Positions 9,850 to 19,161 of a DNA stretch of 33,325 nucleotides are shown here, in pieces. Made by a program: the position numbers and the translations under genes. Origin of the DNA: Perkinsus olseni. Lineage: Eukaryota; Perkinsozoa; Perkinsida; Perkinsidae. How positions within the stretch are numbered: the first letter of the stretch is position 1; each line of letters opens with the position of its first letter. The stretch covers positions 1 through 33,325 of the forward strand of contig JABANP010000551.1 in NCBI GenBank assembly GCA_013115135.1, written 5' to 3'. The notes under the pieces were generated by a model. It was not told the DNA's origin. It saw only the letters and a program-made list of their open reading frames with translations, and searched no databases.

Positions 9850-10980
9850 GGTGAACGGAGGGCGAGTTCCATGCGGGGTACCTCACAAATGTTAGCCCGA
9901 GCGGGAAGGGCCCCGCGAGGGCCTAGGGCGAGCGCGGGTGGTCTCTGCCACCGGAAACAACCATATTACATCTGCATCGAATCGGAGCGATTTTCGAAAT
10001 TAGCCTATGAAATTTTCTCAAACTTTGCACGAGTATTCCTATTATGCATATGAGTAATCCTGCAAAGGCTCATGTCAAACGAAAACATCCACGCCACAAA
10101 CCAACCATTTCTCATGGGAAATTCGGGTGACGTGGCGCACAAAAGAGACAGAACTACGCTCCGCTGCCAAAATGGTGCACGTTTCACAATTGCCGTTTAT
10201 ACGCCGTGCAGGCTTCAAATGAGGCGTATTTTGCACAAAAATTGCCACGAATATCCCCAACAGCAATGAGATCTACGTGCTACTGTCTGAGAGGTTGAAT
10301 CGTGTTGGATGAGCCTCTGCCTGCGGAATTCGTATTTGGGGGCGCGCGCTAACATAAACAAGAAAGCGCACGCCATGCCAGCCGGGCTGGGCTTCGGTGT
10401 TCGGTGTTCGGGTTCGGGACAGGGACGATATTAATGGCCTTGTGTGCAGCTCTGATTGGGCCATACTGCCAACTTATGCATCACTCCCTGTCATGTACGA
10501 TTATTACGAAACGTGACCCAAGTACTTGGGCCAAACAGTTACTGGTCGACTTGCAACATACTGTGTCGCAGATTTTCGCTTATCGGTTCGCTCGGGAAGA
10601 TGGGCATGCCATGTTTGCCAGTACGAATGGAGCCCAGCGATTGAGTTTCCTTAACCTTGCAAGCCAGCGACAATGCTCAACCACGAAGTCGCAATGTCGT
10701 TATTGCGGCCCGGCAGCGTTCTCCATCGGAGAGCTGGCCGGGCCGCACACATCTCCTCTCGCATCTGCATCGCGCGTTCATCGCCCTCTGTTCTTTTACC
10801 TATGCCTGACCTCTGACATATATCTCTCACATCCAGAACCTAGTAACATGTTCTATTATGCTGTGGTTTGCTCACGGTATATGACCTAAGCGTAGCGTCG
10901 GTTGAAACGATCTCCATCACATCTCAGTACCTCCTGATCTTACGTTGCACGTCTAGCGGCTCAGCTGCGAGTGTTGCTAG
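9850..10980 (+). mobile_element. 1.13-kb dispersed element, copy A (Helitron-like ends)
   Basis: One of three related copies (A here; B 12228-13372 plus; C 13969-15099 minus). A and C are both 1131 bp. Each starts GGTGAACGGAGGGCGAG and ends GAGTGTTGCTAG. No target duplication or terminal inverted repeat was found. The CTAG end is preceded by a short GCGGC-TCA-GCTGC hairpin 8 nt inside, and B and C are preceded by TC, as in non-autonomous Helitrons. The base before the left end here is A, not C, and the canonical A/T insertion site is not seen. A GC-rich hairpin lies at about 10706-10746. Copy A splits MULE-like coding sequence. Confidence 0.7.
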
Positions 10981-11120
10981 TTTTGAGCATCCATATACAG
11001 CGGAAACCCAGACGGCATAGCCCGGATATACCAATAAAGAGATGTCAGCATACCTTGAGAGAAGAATTTGGCACTGCCTTCATTTCACGGCCGAACTGCT
11101 GACAGAAGCGTTGAACTTAC

Positions 11121-11800
11121 TCGCTCCCGTCACGGCACAGGCGAAATGCGGATCTCCCCAGTAGCCTCCGCAATAAATGAATTCCTTCTGGGGTATCTTG
11201 TCCTCCCTTATAAATTCTACTATATCATCCGTGATGCGGTCGTCAGCGAATTCCTCGTCAAGCTCGAAATAGTTTGTGATTCGAGGGACGTCAGCATCTC
11301 GGCGCCTAGGAAGATTGGATATGAACTGCTGAACCTACAGGAAACTAGAATGCGAGATTGTAAGAAGAATTCCAAGGCTTCATACCTGCAATCTGCTCAT
11401 GCCACTCTTCTCCATGTATTCCGGGAACGATGCAGTCAAATTTGTGAAAATGTCACTCGCAGTAAGATTATACAGCGTCGATTGTTTGATGATTGAGTTA
11501 ACAATCTCCGCAGGATGGCGACCGCGTTGCCTTTCACGTACCTCGGCATTATGCTCACCTACAATACAAGTCTTGAATTCTGAATTAAACAAGAGGAAGT
11601 TCCTCTGAGGAACCTACCATTTTCAAGTATTTCGATGTAGTCTCCATGATCTGTGAACTTCATCTGTTTCCCGCAGCCAATATGGTCCGAACACTTGTAG
11701 ACATTGTCTACTAGACAACGTAGTTGCTTCGAGAATATACTACGCGCAAATTGAAGCCGAGGCTTAGTCGTACTCTCGCTTCCTTGAAGCGATCAATGTT
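11121..11800 (-). CDS. MULE-type transposase N-terminal exons (zinc-binding DNA-binding region)
   Basis: Minus-strand exons about 11800-11618, 11558-11386 and 11334-11121 join through 59-nt and 51-nt GT-AG introns. The first reads VYKCSDHIGCGKQMKF, a C-x4-C pair. Splicing then gives ILENGEHNAEVRERQRGRHP, resembling the WRKY/FLYWCH-like N-terminal finger of MULE transposases. The second exon has EIVNSIIKQS and FPEYMEKSGM. The third has FISNLPRRRDADVPR, NYFELDEEF and YWGDPHFACAVTG. The last exon may end at GTAAGT (11120), or the frame may be broken, because it otherwise meets a TGA near 11068. Open reading in the same frame past that stop (DISLLVYPGYAVWV) reaches the junction with copy A. Confidence 0.6.
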
Positions 11801-11809
11801 CGGCGGTAT

Positions 11810-12227
11810 TCCACGTAAGGTGCTGTGATGAGTCCATTGAAGCGATCCCGGCATTATTGGAATAGTTGTGAAGTAAGCGAGCGGCCCACAACGAATACTG
11901 GAGGAATGCGTTCTAGACCGGATATTTACATTGCTTAGTTTTTCCATCCTTCGCTCTAGTAATGTGACCTAGTTAATGCAAGTCGAGATCACAGTACGTA
12001 TCGCAGACTCATTCTGAGTGACTGAAGTGTGTCTGAGTCCGACAATCAAACTGTGAAAGTGTACCAAGCCGAGTGCGCTAGTGTTAACCCCTAACCACCC
12101 TAGTGTTAAGCCCTAACCACCTATACGATTAACTAGTGAACTAAAAGACCTCGAGCCTCACACGAAACATGTCCTTCACACTGGGCGCTGTGATCATCAC
12201 GGGACCGGGCACGCCACCCACTGCCTC
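11810..12227. other. Spacer between MULE exons and element copy B
   Basis: No coding sequence could be linked in frame. It contains a 22-bp tandem duplication with CCCTAACC words (12078-12121). Confidence 0.4.
12078..12121. repeat. 22-bp tandem duplication with telomere-like CCCTAA words
   Basis: Two adjacent 22-bp units each begin CTAGTGTTAA and end CCCTAACCACC, differing at one base. CCCTAA is the complement of TTAGGG, but the spacing is not telomeric. Probably a local duplication. Confidence 0.8.
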
Positions 12228-13372
12228 GGTGAACGGAGGGCGAGTTCCATGCGGGGTACCTCACAAATGTTAGCCCGAGCGGGAAGGGCCCCGCGAGGGC
12301 CTAGGGCGAGCGCGGGTGGTCTCTGCCACGGTGGCAGTGCCACCGGAAACAACCATATTACATCTGCATCGAATCGGAGCGATTTTCGAAATTACCCTAT
12401 GAAATTTTCTCAAACTTTGCACGAGTACTCCTACCATGCATATGAGTAATCCTGCAAAGGCTCATGTCAAACGAAAACATCCACGCCACAGACCAACCAT
12501 TTCTCATAGGAAATTCGGGTGACGTGGCGCACAAAAGGGACAGAACTACGCTCCGCTGCCAAAATGGTGCACGTTTCGCAATTGCCGTTTATACGCCGTG
12601 CAGGCTTCAAATGAGGCATATTGTGCACAAAAATTGCCACGAATATCCCCAACAGCGATGGAATCTACACGAGGCTGTCTGAGAGGTTGAATCCCGTTGG
12701 ATGAGCCTCTGCCTGCGGAATTCATATTTGGGGGCGCGCGCTAACATAAACAACAAAGCGCACGCCATGGCAGCCGGCTGGGCTTCGGTGTTCGGGTTCG
12801 GGACAGGGACGCTATTAATGGCCTTGTGTGCAGCTCTGATTGGGCCATACTGCCAGCTTATGCATCACTCCCTGTCACGTACGATTATTACGAAATGTGA
12901 CCCAAGTACTTGGGCCAAACAGTTACTGGTCGACTTACAACATACTGTGTCGGATTTTTTTGGCTTATCGGTTTGCTCGAGAAGATGGGCATCCCATGTG
13001 TGCCAGTACGAATGGAGCCCAGCGATTGAGTTTCCTTAACCTTCCAAGCCAGCGAGAAAGCTCAACCACGAAGTCGCAAATTGCGACTCGCAATGTCGAT
13101 ATTGCGGCCCGGCAGCGTTCTCCATCGGAGAGCTGGCCACACATCTCCTCTCGCATCTGCATCGCGCGTTCGTCGCCCTCTGTTCTTCTATCTATGCCTG
13201 ACCTTTCACATATAGCTCTCACATCCAGAACCTAGTAACATGTTCTATTATGCTGTGGTTTGCTCACGGTATATGACCTAAGCGTAGCGTCGGTTGAAAC
13301 GATCTGCATCACATCTCAGTACCTCCTGATCTTACGTTGCACGTCTAGCGGCTCAGCTGCGAGTGTTGCTAG
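12228..13372 (+). mobile_element. 1.15-kb dispersed element, copy B
   Basis: Same family and ends as copies A and C (GGTGAACGG... to ...GTTGCTAG), 1145 bp. The left end is preceded by TC. Relative to A it has a short extra segment near 12327-12340 and another near 13078-13092. It lacks 7-8 bp in the TGTTCGG duplication near 12790, and has lost the right arm of the GC-rich hairpin near 13130. It abuts the end of the minus-strand exon at 13373, so it interrupts coding sequence. Confidence 0.72.
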
Positions 13373-13930
13373 GTTCATGATTTGTCTCAACTCGCAGCTG
13401 CTTCTTACAGCTCAGCCACGCGTCGGACTCTTCCTCGGTGAGGAGGATCCTGAGAGTTCTCCGAGGGCGCAGCTTCTCTTGGAAGAGTACCAGTGGGTCT
13501 CTAGTTGGTCGGCAAGGGTTGCAGAGAAGAAAGCGAACATAGCATTCATCCTTATACGTTCCCTTGACTGTTATCAGGATCCGAGTTGGGCTATCTTCAT
13601 CAAACTTCGACTCCGCTGTAAGATTCTTCGACTGGTGGGACTGCCGATTGTCAGAAAATGTCGACGCTTGCGAAGGATAGACAATAGTAGGTGATTGCGA
13701 GGAAGGAAGGGCCTCCGAAGCATCCTGTAGAGAAAGGAAATGCTATTGACTAACACCCACAAGTACCTACTCTAGATGTACGCGAGACTTTTTTCTGTGG
13801 TGCGGCGAAAGGAAAATCCAGGACTTCCTGATTCGAAGGAGCTGACGAAACTTTTTTCCGTTTCTTGTCGTTGATCTTGAGTGTAGGCCTGATGCAAAGA
13901 GAGGAATTTGCTTGGGCAAAGCTAAGGAAA
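13373..13930 (-). CDS. Two-exon coding fragment between element copies B and C (likely MULE N-terminal part)
   Basis: Exon about 13930-13771 reads LKINDKKRKKVSSAPSNQEV (basic, nuclear-signal-like) and QKKVSRTSR. A 46-nt GT-AG intron follows (13770-13725). Exon 13724-13373 starts DASEALPSSQSP, is Ser-rich, then has ILITVKGTYKDECYVRFLL, CRPTRDPLVLFQEKLRPRR and ESDAWLSCKKQLRVE before running into copy B. The order matches the region before the zinc finger of fungal MULE transposases, and the next downstream exons are those at 11800-11121. No stop occurs before either junction, so both neighbours of this piece look severed by insertions. Confidence 0.55.
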
Positions 13931-13968
13931 AGCGTGAACGCTACATGGTATCAGTCCACGCACCAGAC

Positions 13969-15099
13969 CTAGCAACACTCGCAGCTGAGCCGCTAGACGT
14001 GCAACGTAAGATCAGGAGGTACTGAGATGTGATGGAGATCGTTTCAACCGACGTTACGCTTTGGTCATATACCGTGAGCAAACCACAGCATAATAGAACA
14101 TGTTTTTAGGTTGTGGATGTGAGAGATATATGTCAGAGGTGAGGCATAGGTGAAAGAACAGAGGGCGATGAACGCGCGATGCAGATGCGAGAGGAGATGT
14201 GTGCGGCCCGGCCAGCTCTCCGATGGAGAACGCTGCCGGGCCGCAATATCGACATTGCGACTTCGTGGTTGAGCATTGTCGCTGGCTTGCAAGGTTAAGG
14301 AAACTCAATCGCTGGGCTCCATTCGTACTGGCAAACATGGCATGCCCATCTTCCCGAGCATACCGATAAGCGAAAATATGCGACACAGTATGTTGTAAGT
14401 CGACCAGTAACTGTTTGGCCCAAGTACGTGGGTCACGTTTCGTACTAATCGTACATGACAGGGGGTGATGCATAAGTTGGCAGTATGACCCGATCAGAGC
14501 TGCACACAAGGCCATTAATAGCGTCCCTGTCCCGAACCCGAACACCGAACACCGACGCCCAGCCCGGCTGCCATGGCGTGCGCTTTCTTGTTTATGTTAG
14601 CGCGCGCCCCCAAATACGAATTCCGCAAGCAGAGGCTCATCCAACACGATTCGACTTTTCAGAGAGTAGCATGTAGATCTCCTAGCTGTTGGGGATATTC
14701 GTGGCAATTTTTGTGCAAAATATACCCCATTTGAAGCCTGCACGGCGTATAAACGGCAATTGTGAAACGTGCACCATTTTGGCAGCGGAGCGTAGTTCTG
14801 TCTCTTTTGTGCGCCACGTCACCCGAATTTCCCATGAGAAATGGTTGGTTCGTGGGGTGGATGTTTTCGTTTGACATGAGCCTTTGCAGGATAACTTGTG
14901 TGCATGATAGAAGTGTTCATGCAAAGTTTGAGGAAAAAGTATCGGCGAATTTCGAAAATCGCTCTGAGTCGATGCAGATGTAATATGGTTGTTTCCGGTG
15001 GCAGAGACCACCCGCGCTCGCCCTAGGCCCTCGCGGGGCCCTTCCCGCTCGGGCTAACATTTGTGAGGTACCCCGCATGGAACTCGCCCTCCGTTCACC
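13969..15099 (-). mobile_element. 1.13-kb dispersed element, copy C (inverted)
   Basis: Third copy, opposite orientation to A and B, 1131 bp, close to copy A. It ends CTAG at 13969-13972 and starts GGTGAAC at 15099, preceded on its own strand by CTC. The GC-rich hairpin lies near 14205-14243. An ORF of about 160 codons aligned with A's ORF differs from it mainly by missense changes and lacks a conserved start, so it is not supported as a gene. On the host side the coding frame runs straight into its left end (...EDSSK at 15106). Confidence 0.72.
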
Positions 15100-17457
15100 G
15101 AGCTTTTGAGCTGTCCTCCACACCTCGCGCCTCATTTTCTTGAGCGACCTGATTCATCTGAATGAGGTCAAATGGCTTTATGCTACACGATGAGCGACTC
15201 ACGATGCGAGTTGGCTGCCTAGCCAAGGAGGGCTTGGCACTGGCCTCGTATTCACGCTCATCCACGACTGTGACCTCGTCTCCGACCCGTGCAGCGTGCG
15301 ATGAATTCATCTACGAGACATACTCAGATGCTAGTAGTAACTTGCAACAGCATTAAGAGCTACCAGCAGCGCAGAGGCATGCTCACTCGTAGTCTATTGA
15401 CACGGTCCAACTCGTCCTGCAGAGCTGTGATTTTTGCTTCGAGAGCGAGTTTCACCTTTGATGCACCCTCTTCTTCCGACTTGAGCTGGCACACAATCAT
15501 TCTCCCGCGCGCATCAGCTCGCTGTCTGTCCGTACCTTGGCCTCCAAATCTGCAATTAAATTTCGCAATCCATCGCAACGACTCTTAGTGTCGTCCAGTA
15601 GCTCCCGCGCATCTACCAACTCCCTGAAAACGTCAAGGACCGCTCCATGACACCCTGCACCGGAGTCCACATTCAGTTTAGATACGACCCTAGGGGGGCC
15701 ACTGAACGATTGTCCGAATAACCTTTGAAGCGTTGGAATGTGCGACTAAACAGAAGGGCTCCTTCATTACCTTGCTTCATGCTCCCGCTCCTCAACTTTA
15801 GCCTGCAGTGAGGCGGCCTGCGGAACAGTAATGAGAGAATACTTCGGAGAATTTTGAACCAGAGTACCCTTTCATTGAGAATCTTGATTTCGGCCGTTTT
15901 TTCATCAGATTCATTCGTCCGCTTCTTCAGGTCAGCCTCTAGAGAGATGACCTGAAAGTCCCAGAAGGCGCGATGGCTTCATTGCCTCCCACAGTTGGAC
16001 TCCCACCGAAAAATCCTTCATCGTCGAGAAATTGAATATGAGCGCGAAGAGGATCACGAATCAGCAATCGGCCGGCTGGGCTATATTATCACTGAGTACT
16101 TTCTCTTTCAGCGTATCAATCTCGTCAGTTCTCTCGTTGGATGCTTCATCCCGCCGCGCGACTTTACCTTGGATTTGGGAGTGTAGCGAAGCAACCTAAC
16201 CGCCGCGATGAGCAACAGTGTGCAAGTACCCCAGAGCACCTCATTCTCCAAGCGATCAATCTCGACAGATTTGGCTTCGGATGAACTGCTTCCCTCCTGA
16301 ACTTGAGTCTGTAGTAAAGCAACCTAACCGCCGCGATGAGCAACAGTGTTCAAGTACCCCGGAGCACCTCATTCTTCAAGCGATCAATCTCGACAGATTT
16401 GGCTTTGGATGAACTGCTCCCCTCCTGAACTTGAGTCTGTAGTAAAGCAACCTAACCGCCGCGATGAGCAACAGTGTACAAGTACCCCAGAGCACCTCAT
16501 TCTCCAAGCGATCAATCTCGACAGATTTGGCTTCGGATGAACTGCTTCCCTCCTGAACTTGAGTCTGTAGTAAAGCAACCTAACCGCCGCGATAAGCAAC
16601 ATTGTTCAAGTGCCCCGGAGCACCTCATTCTTCAAGCGATCTATCTCGGCAGATTTGGCTTTGGATGAACTGCTTCCCTCCTGAACTTGAGTCTGTAGTA
16701 AAGCAACCTAACCGCCGCGATAAGCAACATTGTTCAAGTGCCCCGGAGCACCTCATTCTTCAAGCGATCTATCTCGGCAGATTTGGCTTTGGATGAACTG
16801 CTCCCCTCCTGAACTTGAGTCTGTAGTGAAGCAACCTAACCGCCGCGATGACCAACATTGTTCAAGTGCCCCGGAGCACCTCATTCTTCAAGCGATCTAT
16901 CTCGGCAGATTTGGCTTTGGATGAACTGCTCCCCTCCTGAACTTGAGTCTGTAGTGAAGCAACCTAACCGCCGCGATGACCAACATTGTTCAAGTGCCCC
17001 GGAGCACCTCATTCTTCAAGCGATCTATCTCGGCAGATTTGGCTTTGGATGAACTGCTCCCCTCCTGAACTTGAGTCTGTAGTGAAGCAACCTAACCGCC
17101 GCGATAAGCAACATTGTTCAAGTGCCCCGGAGCACCTCATTCTTCAAGCGATCTATCTCGATGGATTTCGCCGCCACAGTAGAAGAATCCACAGTGGATT
17201 CGCTGCCTCGCTCTGGAACCTGGGTCTGTAGAATACCAACCTGTGTTTCCAGTTTGGTCAATTTTAGCTGCATGAGAAATCACTTCTGATATCCTTTGCA
17301 TTTCCGTGATACGCGCTTCGAGCTCCCGAATACGCCGGTGCTGTTGCTCACTCGCCGCAATCTGAAATCAGGGAGCCGGATATCGGGTATCCACAACTTG
17401 AAATGCTTTGCCTACCTGTCTCTGCACGACTTGTCTACGCCTATCCCCACGACTCAT
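15100..17457 (-). CDS. Coiled-coil protein with tandemly amplified exons; 3' end cut by element copy C
   Basis: Start ATG at 17457 (MSRGDRRRQVVQRQ). Exon 1 17457-17416, exon 2 17361-17284 and exon 3 17240-17136 are followed by seven 84-bp exons at 128-bp steps (starts 17091, 16963, 16835, 16707, 16579, 16451, 16323), then 16195-16100, 15951-15868 and 15817-15771. These introns are 43-53 nt, GT-AG and phase 0, except one unresolved 150-nt gap (16099-15952). The amplified exon reads VASLQTQVQEG...EIDRLKNE, 28 residues. Exon 3 has 35 residues and 15951-15868 has 28, all multiples of seven. Downstream pieces (about 15660-15410) continue as helix-rich coil, e.g. LALEAKITALQDELDRVNRL. The last exon (about 15310-15106) runs into copy C. 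It could be the N-terminal part of the MULE gene downstream or a separate host gene. Splicing is inferred, not shown. Confidence 0.7.
16196..17135 (-). repeat. 128-bp tandem array: seven units of 84-bp exon plus 44-bp intron, plus one extra intron
   Basis: The marker CCTAACCGCCGCGATRA recurs exactly every 128 bp (16195, 16323, 16451, 16579, 16707, 16835, 16963, 17091). In gene orientation each unit is an 84-bp exon and a 44-bp intron starting GTGCTC and ending GGCGGTTAG. Units nearest the gene start (16.6-17.1 kb) are almost identical, and those at 16.2-16.5 kb differ more, so growth was recent and from one side. Plus-strand 64-codon ORFs in each unit are shadows. Confidence 0.95.
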
Positions 17458-17661
17458 ATGCCTTCGGATAAGAGGAAAACTATAGCGAGGTAAATCGGAG
17501 GTACAGCATAAATGAATGCCTTCGGAAATTCCAAGGTTCAAACTCAACTCATCCGCCGAGTTAGAATAGAAACCAACTCATAACTCGACCGGCTTGGTAG
17601 GATTCGACAACGAACAAGAGAAGAGATTCTTCGTGTTTCCATGCGATTGCACGATTACAGA

Positions 17662-18272
17662 TGAGGTATACTCTGAATGGCGTACTCACATGAGGTATAC
17701 TCCGAATGGTATACTCACATAAGGTATACTCTAAATGATATACTCACATGAGGTATACTCTAAATGGTATACTCACATAAGGTATACTCTAAATTATATA
17801 CTCACATGAGGTATACTCTAAATGGTATACTCACATGAGGTATACTCTGAATGGTATACTCTAAATGGTATACTCACATGAGGCATACTCTGAATGGCAT
17901 ACTCACATGAGGTATACTCCAAATGGTATACTCACATAAGGTATACTCTAAATGATATACTCACATGAGGTATACTCTAAATGGTATACTCACATGAGGT
18001 ATACTCTGAATGGTATACTCTAAATGGTATACTCACATGAGGTATACTCTGAATGGCATACTCACATGAGGTATACTCTAAATGGTATACTCACATAAGG
18101 TATACTCTAAATGGTACACTCACATGAGGTATACTCTAAATGGTATACTCACATGAGGTATACTCTGAATGGTATACTCACATGAGGTATACTCCAAATG
18201 GTATACTCTACAAGATATACTCACATAAGGTATACTATAAATGGAATACTTCTAATGGTGTACTCTCTAACT
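17662..18272. repeat. 29-bp minisatellite rich in GTATAC
   Basis: About twenty units of 29 bp, such as ACTCACATGAGGTATACTC followed by TRAATGGTAT. Each contains two GGTATACTC half-units around the palindrome GTATAC, and some units gained an extra half-unit. It ends about 200 bp upstream of the coiled-coil gene's start codon and might lie in its promoter region. Confidence 0.95.
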
Positions 18273-18289
18273 CTGTCTTATAGAGCCTA

Positions 18290-18536
18290 TAGGGTATACT
18301 AACACACCATTCCCCGTAGCCTAAGGGCTACCCACTCGCACTGAATTGCCATCACTACCTTCCGCTTCCAATCATTTGAATTTGCACATCCTGCAATGTC
18401 GTTCCAGCAATGAGGTCCAGGCCGCGGAGGCCGCCAAGCGACGGATATGATCGAAGAATTACCTGAGGCGAAAAAGAACCGCTCTGCAGAACAAAAAACC
18501 CTTGGTGCTGTCGTTACCTCGAGCCAGCAGCCTTGT
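18290..18536. other. Spacer, nothing recognised
   Basis: No gene or repeat was recognised between the 29-bp minisatellite and the pentamer tail of the LINE-like element. Confidence 0.45.
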
Positions 18537-19030
18537 AATTCAATTCAATTCAATTCAATTCAAACTTTATTGCCTGGGCATTACAAGCTCGAAGCTTATC
18601 GCCCATCACACGACCCGCGCAAGCGGATCCCGATATGGTTAGACCCAACCATAGAGCCTTGAAACAACAGAGGTTAATGAATCTCTCATCATCAGCTCGG
18701 AGGCTCTTGAGAGGAACTTCGTCACAACTACGTCGTGCAGCCAGGGAAGGCGAGGAGGGAGGCATGCCACACTGGGCAGCCTATTAGGCATGAGGGAGAA
18801 AGAAGGTGAAAAGAGGATTAAGTAGTCCCAGGACCAACAACTGCGATTGCGGAAACCCAGATGATTAGATGGTGAAAATTTGTGTAGAAAGGGAGGGCCC
18901 AACCAATACCGAGTCACCAGCAAGGGGGACGTATGGGTATGGCAGGTTCGATCTCTACTTCGTACCGGGAAAACCCCGGCCACCCTCACGCGACGTTGAC
19001 GCGTAGAGACCTGTGAGGGGCCTTGTAAGG
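18537..19030 (-). mobile_element. 3' end of a LINE/SINE-like retroposon with (TTGAA)n tail
   Basis: On the minus strand the sequence ends GCAATAAAGTTTGAATTG and continues as TTGAA-type pentamers (18537-18563). An AATAAA signal next to a short tandem tail is typical of non-LTR retroposon 3' ends. The 153-codon minus ORF inside (18639-19100) shows no RT or endonuclease motif. The structured repeat copy 2 lies at its 5' side (18950-19010), so the covarying element may belong to this retroposon family. No target duplication was established. Confidence 0.5.
18900..19010 (-). repeat. Structured dispersed repeat, copy 2
   Basis: Minus-strand copy. Outer arms GTCTCTAC and GTAGAGATC (19010-19003 with 18958-18950) enclose ACGCG...CGCGT (19004-18988) and CCGGG...CCCGG (18979-18965). 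The loop TCAACGT and linker GGTGGCCGGG match copy 1 while the stems differ but still pair. Downstream GATCGAACC resembles a Pol III B box (GWTCRANNC). Confidence 0.65.
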
Positions 19031-19161
19031 AAATTCTCCCCAAAACAGGAGGAAAGATACTCGCACGTGAACATGCGCACATGTCAACCGCGCGCGCCAT
19101 GGCGATCTATTATAAAGCGCACATCACATCGAGACATCTGAAGGCCTGACTCACTGTCATG

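Noticed and set aside
10404..10889. 160-codon ORF in the dispersed element (also in copy C, broken in B)
   Set aside because: No shared ATG (a TGTTCGG duplication shifts the upstream ATG out of frame in A and C), and differences between A and C are mostly missense, so no sign of protein constraint.
16218..17231. Series of overlapping plus-strand 64-codon ORFs in the 128-bp array
   Set aside because: They repeat with the array and overlap in shifting frames; the minus strand gives a heptad pattern bounded by GT-AG introns instead.
17662..18272. CRISPR-like regular spacing
   Set aside because: Units are head-to-tail without unique spacers, in a eukaryotic setting.
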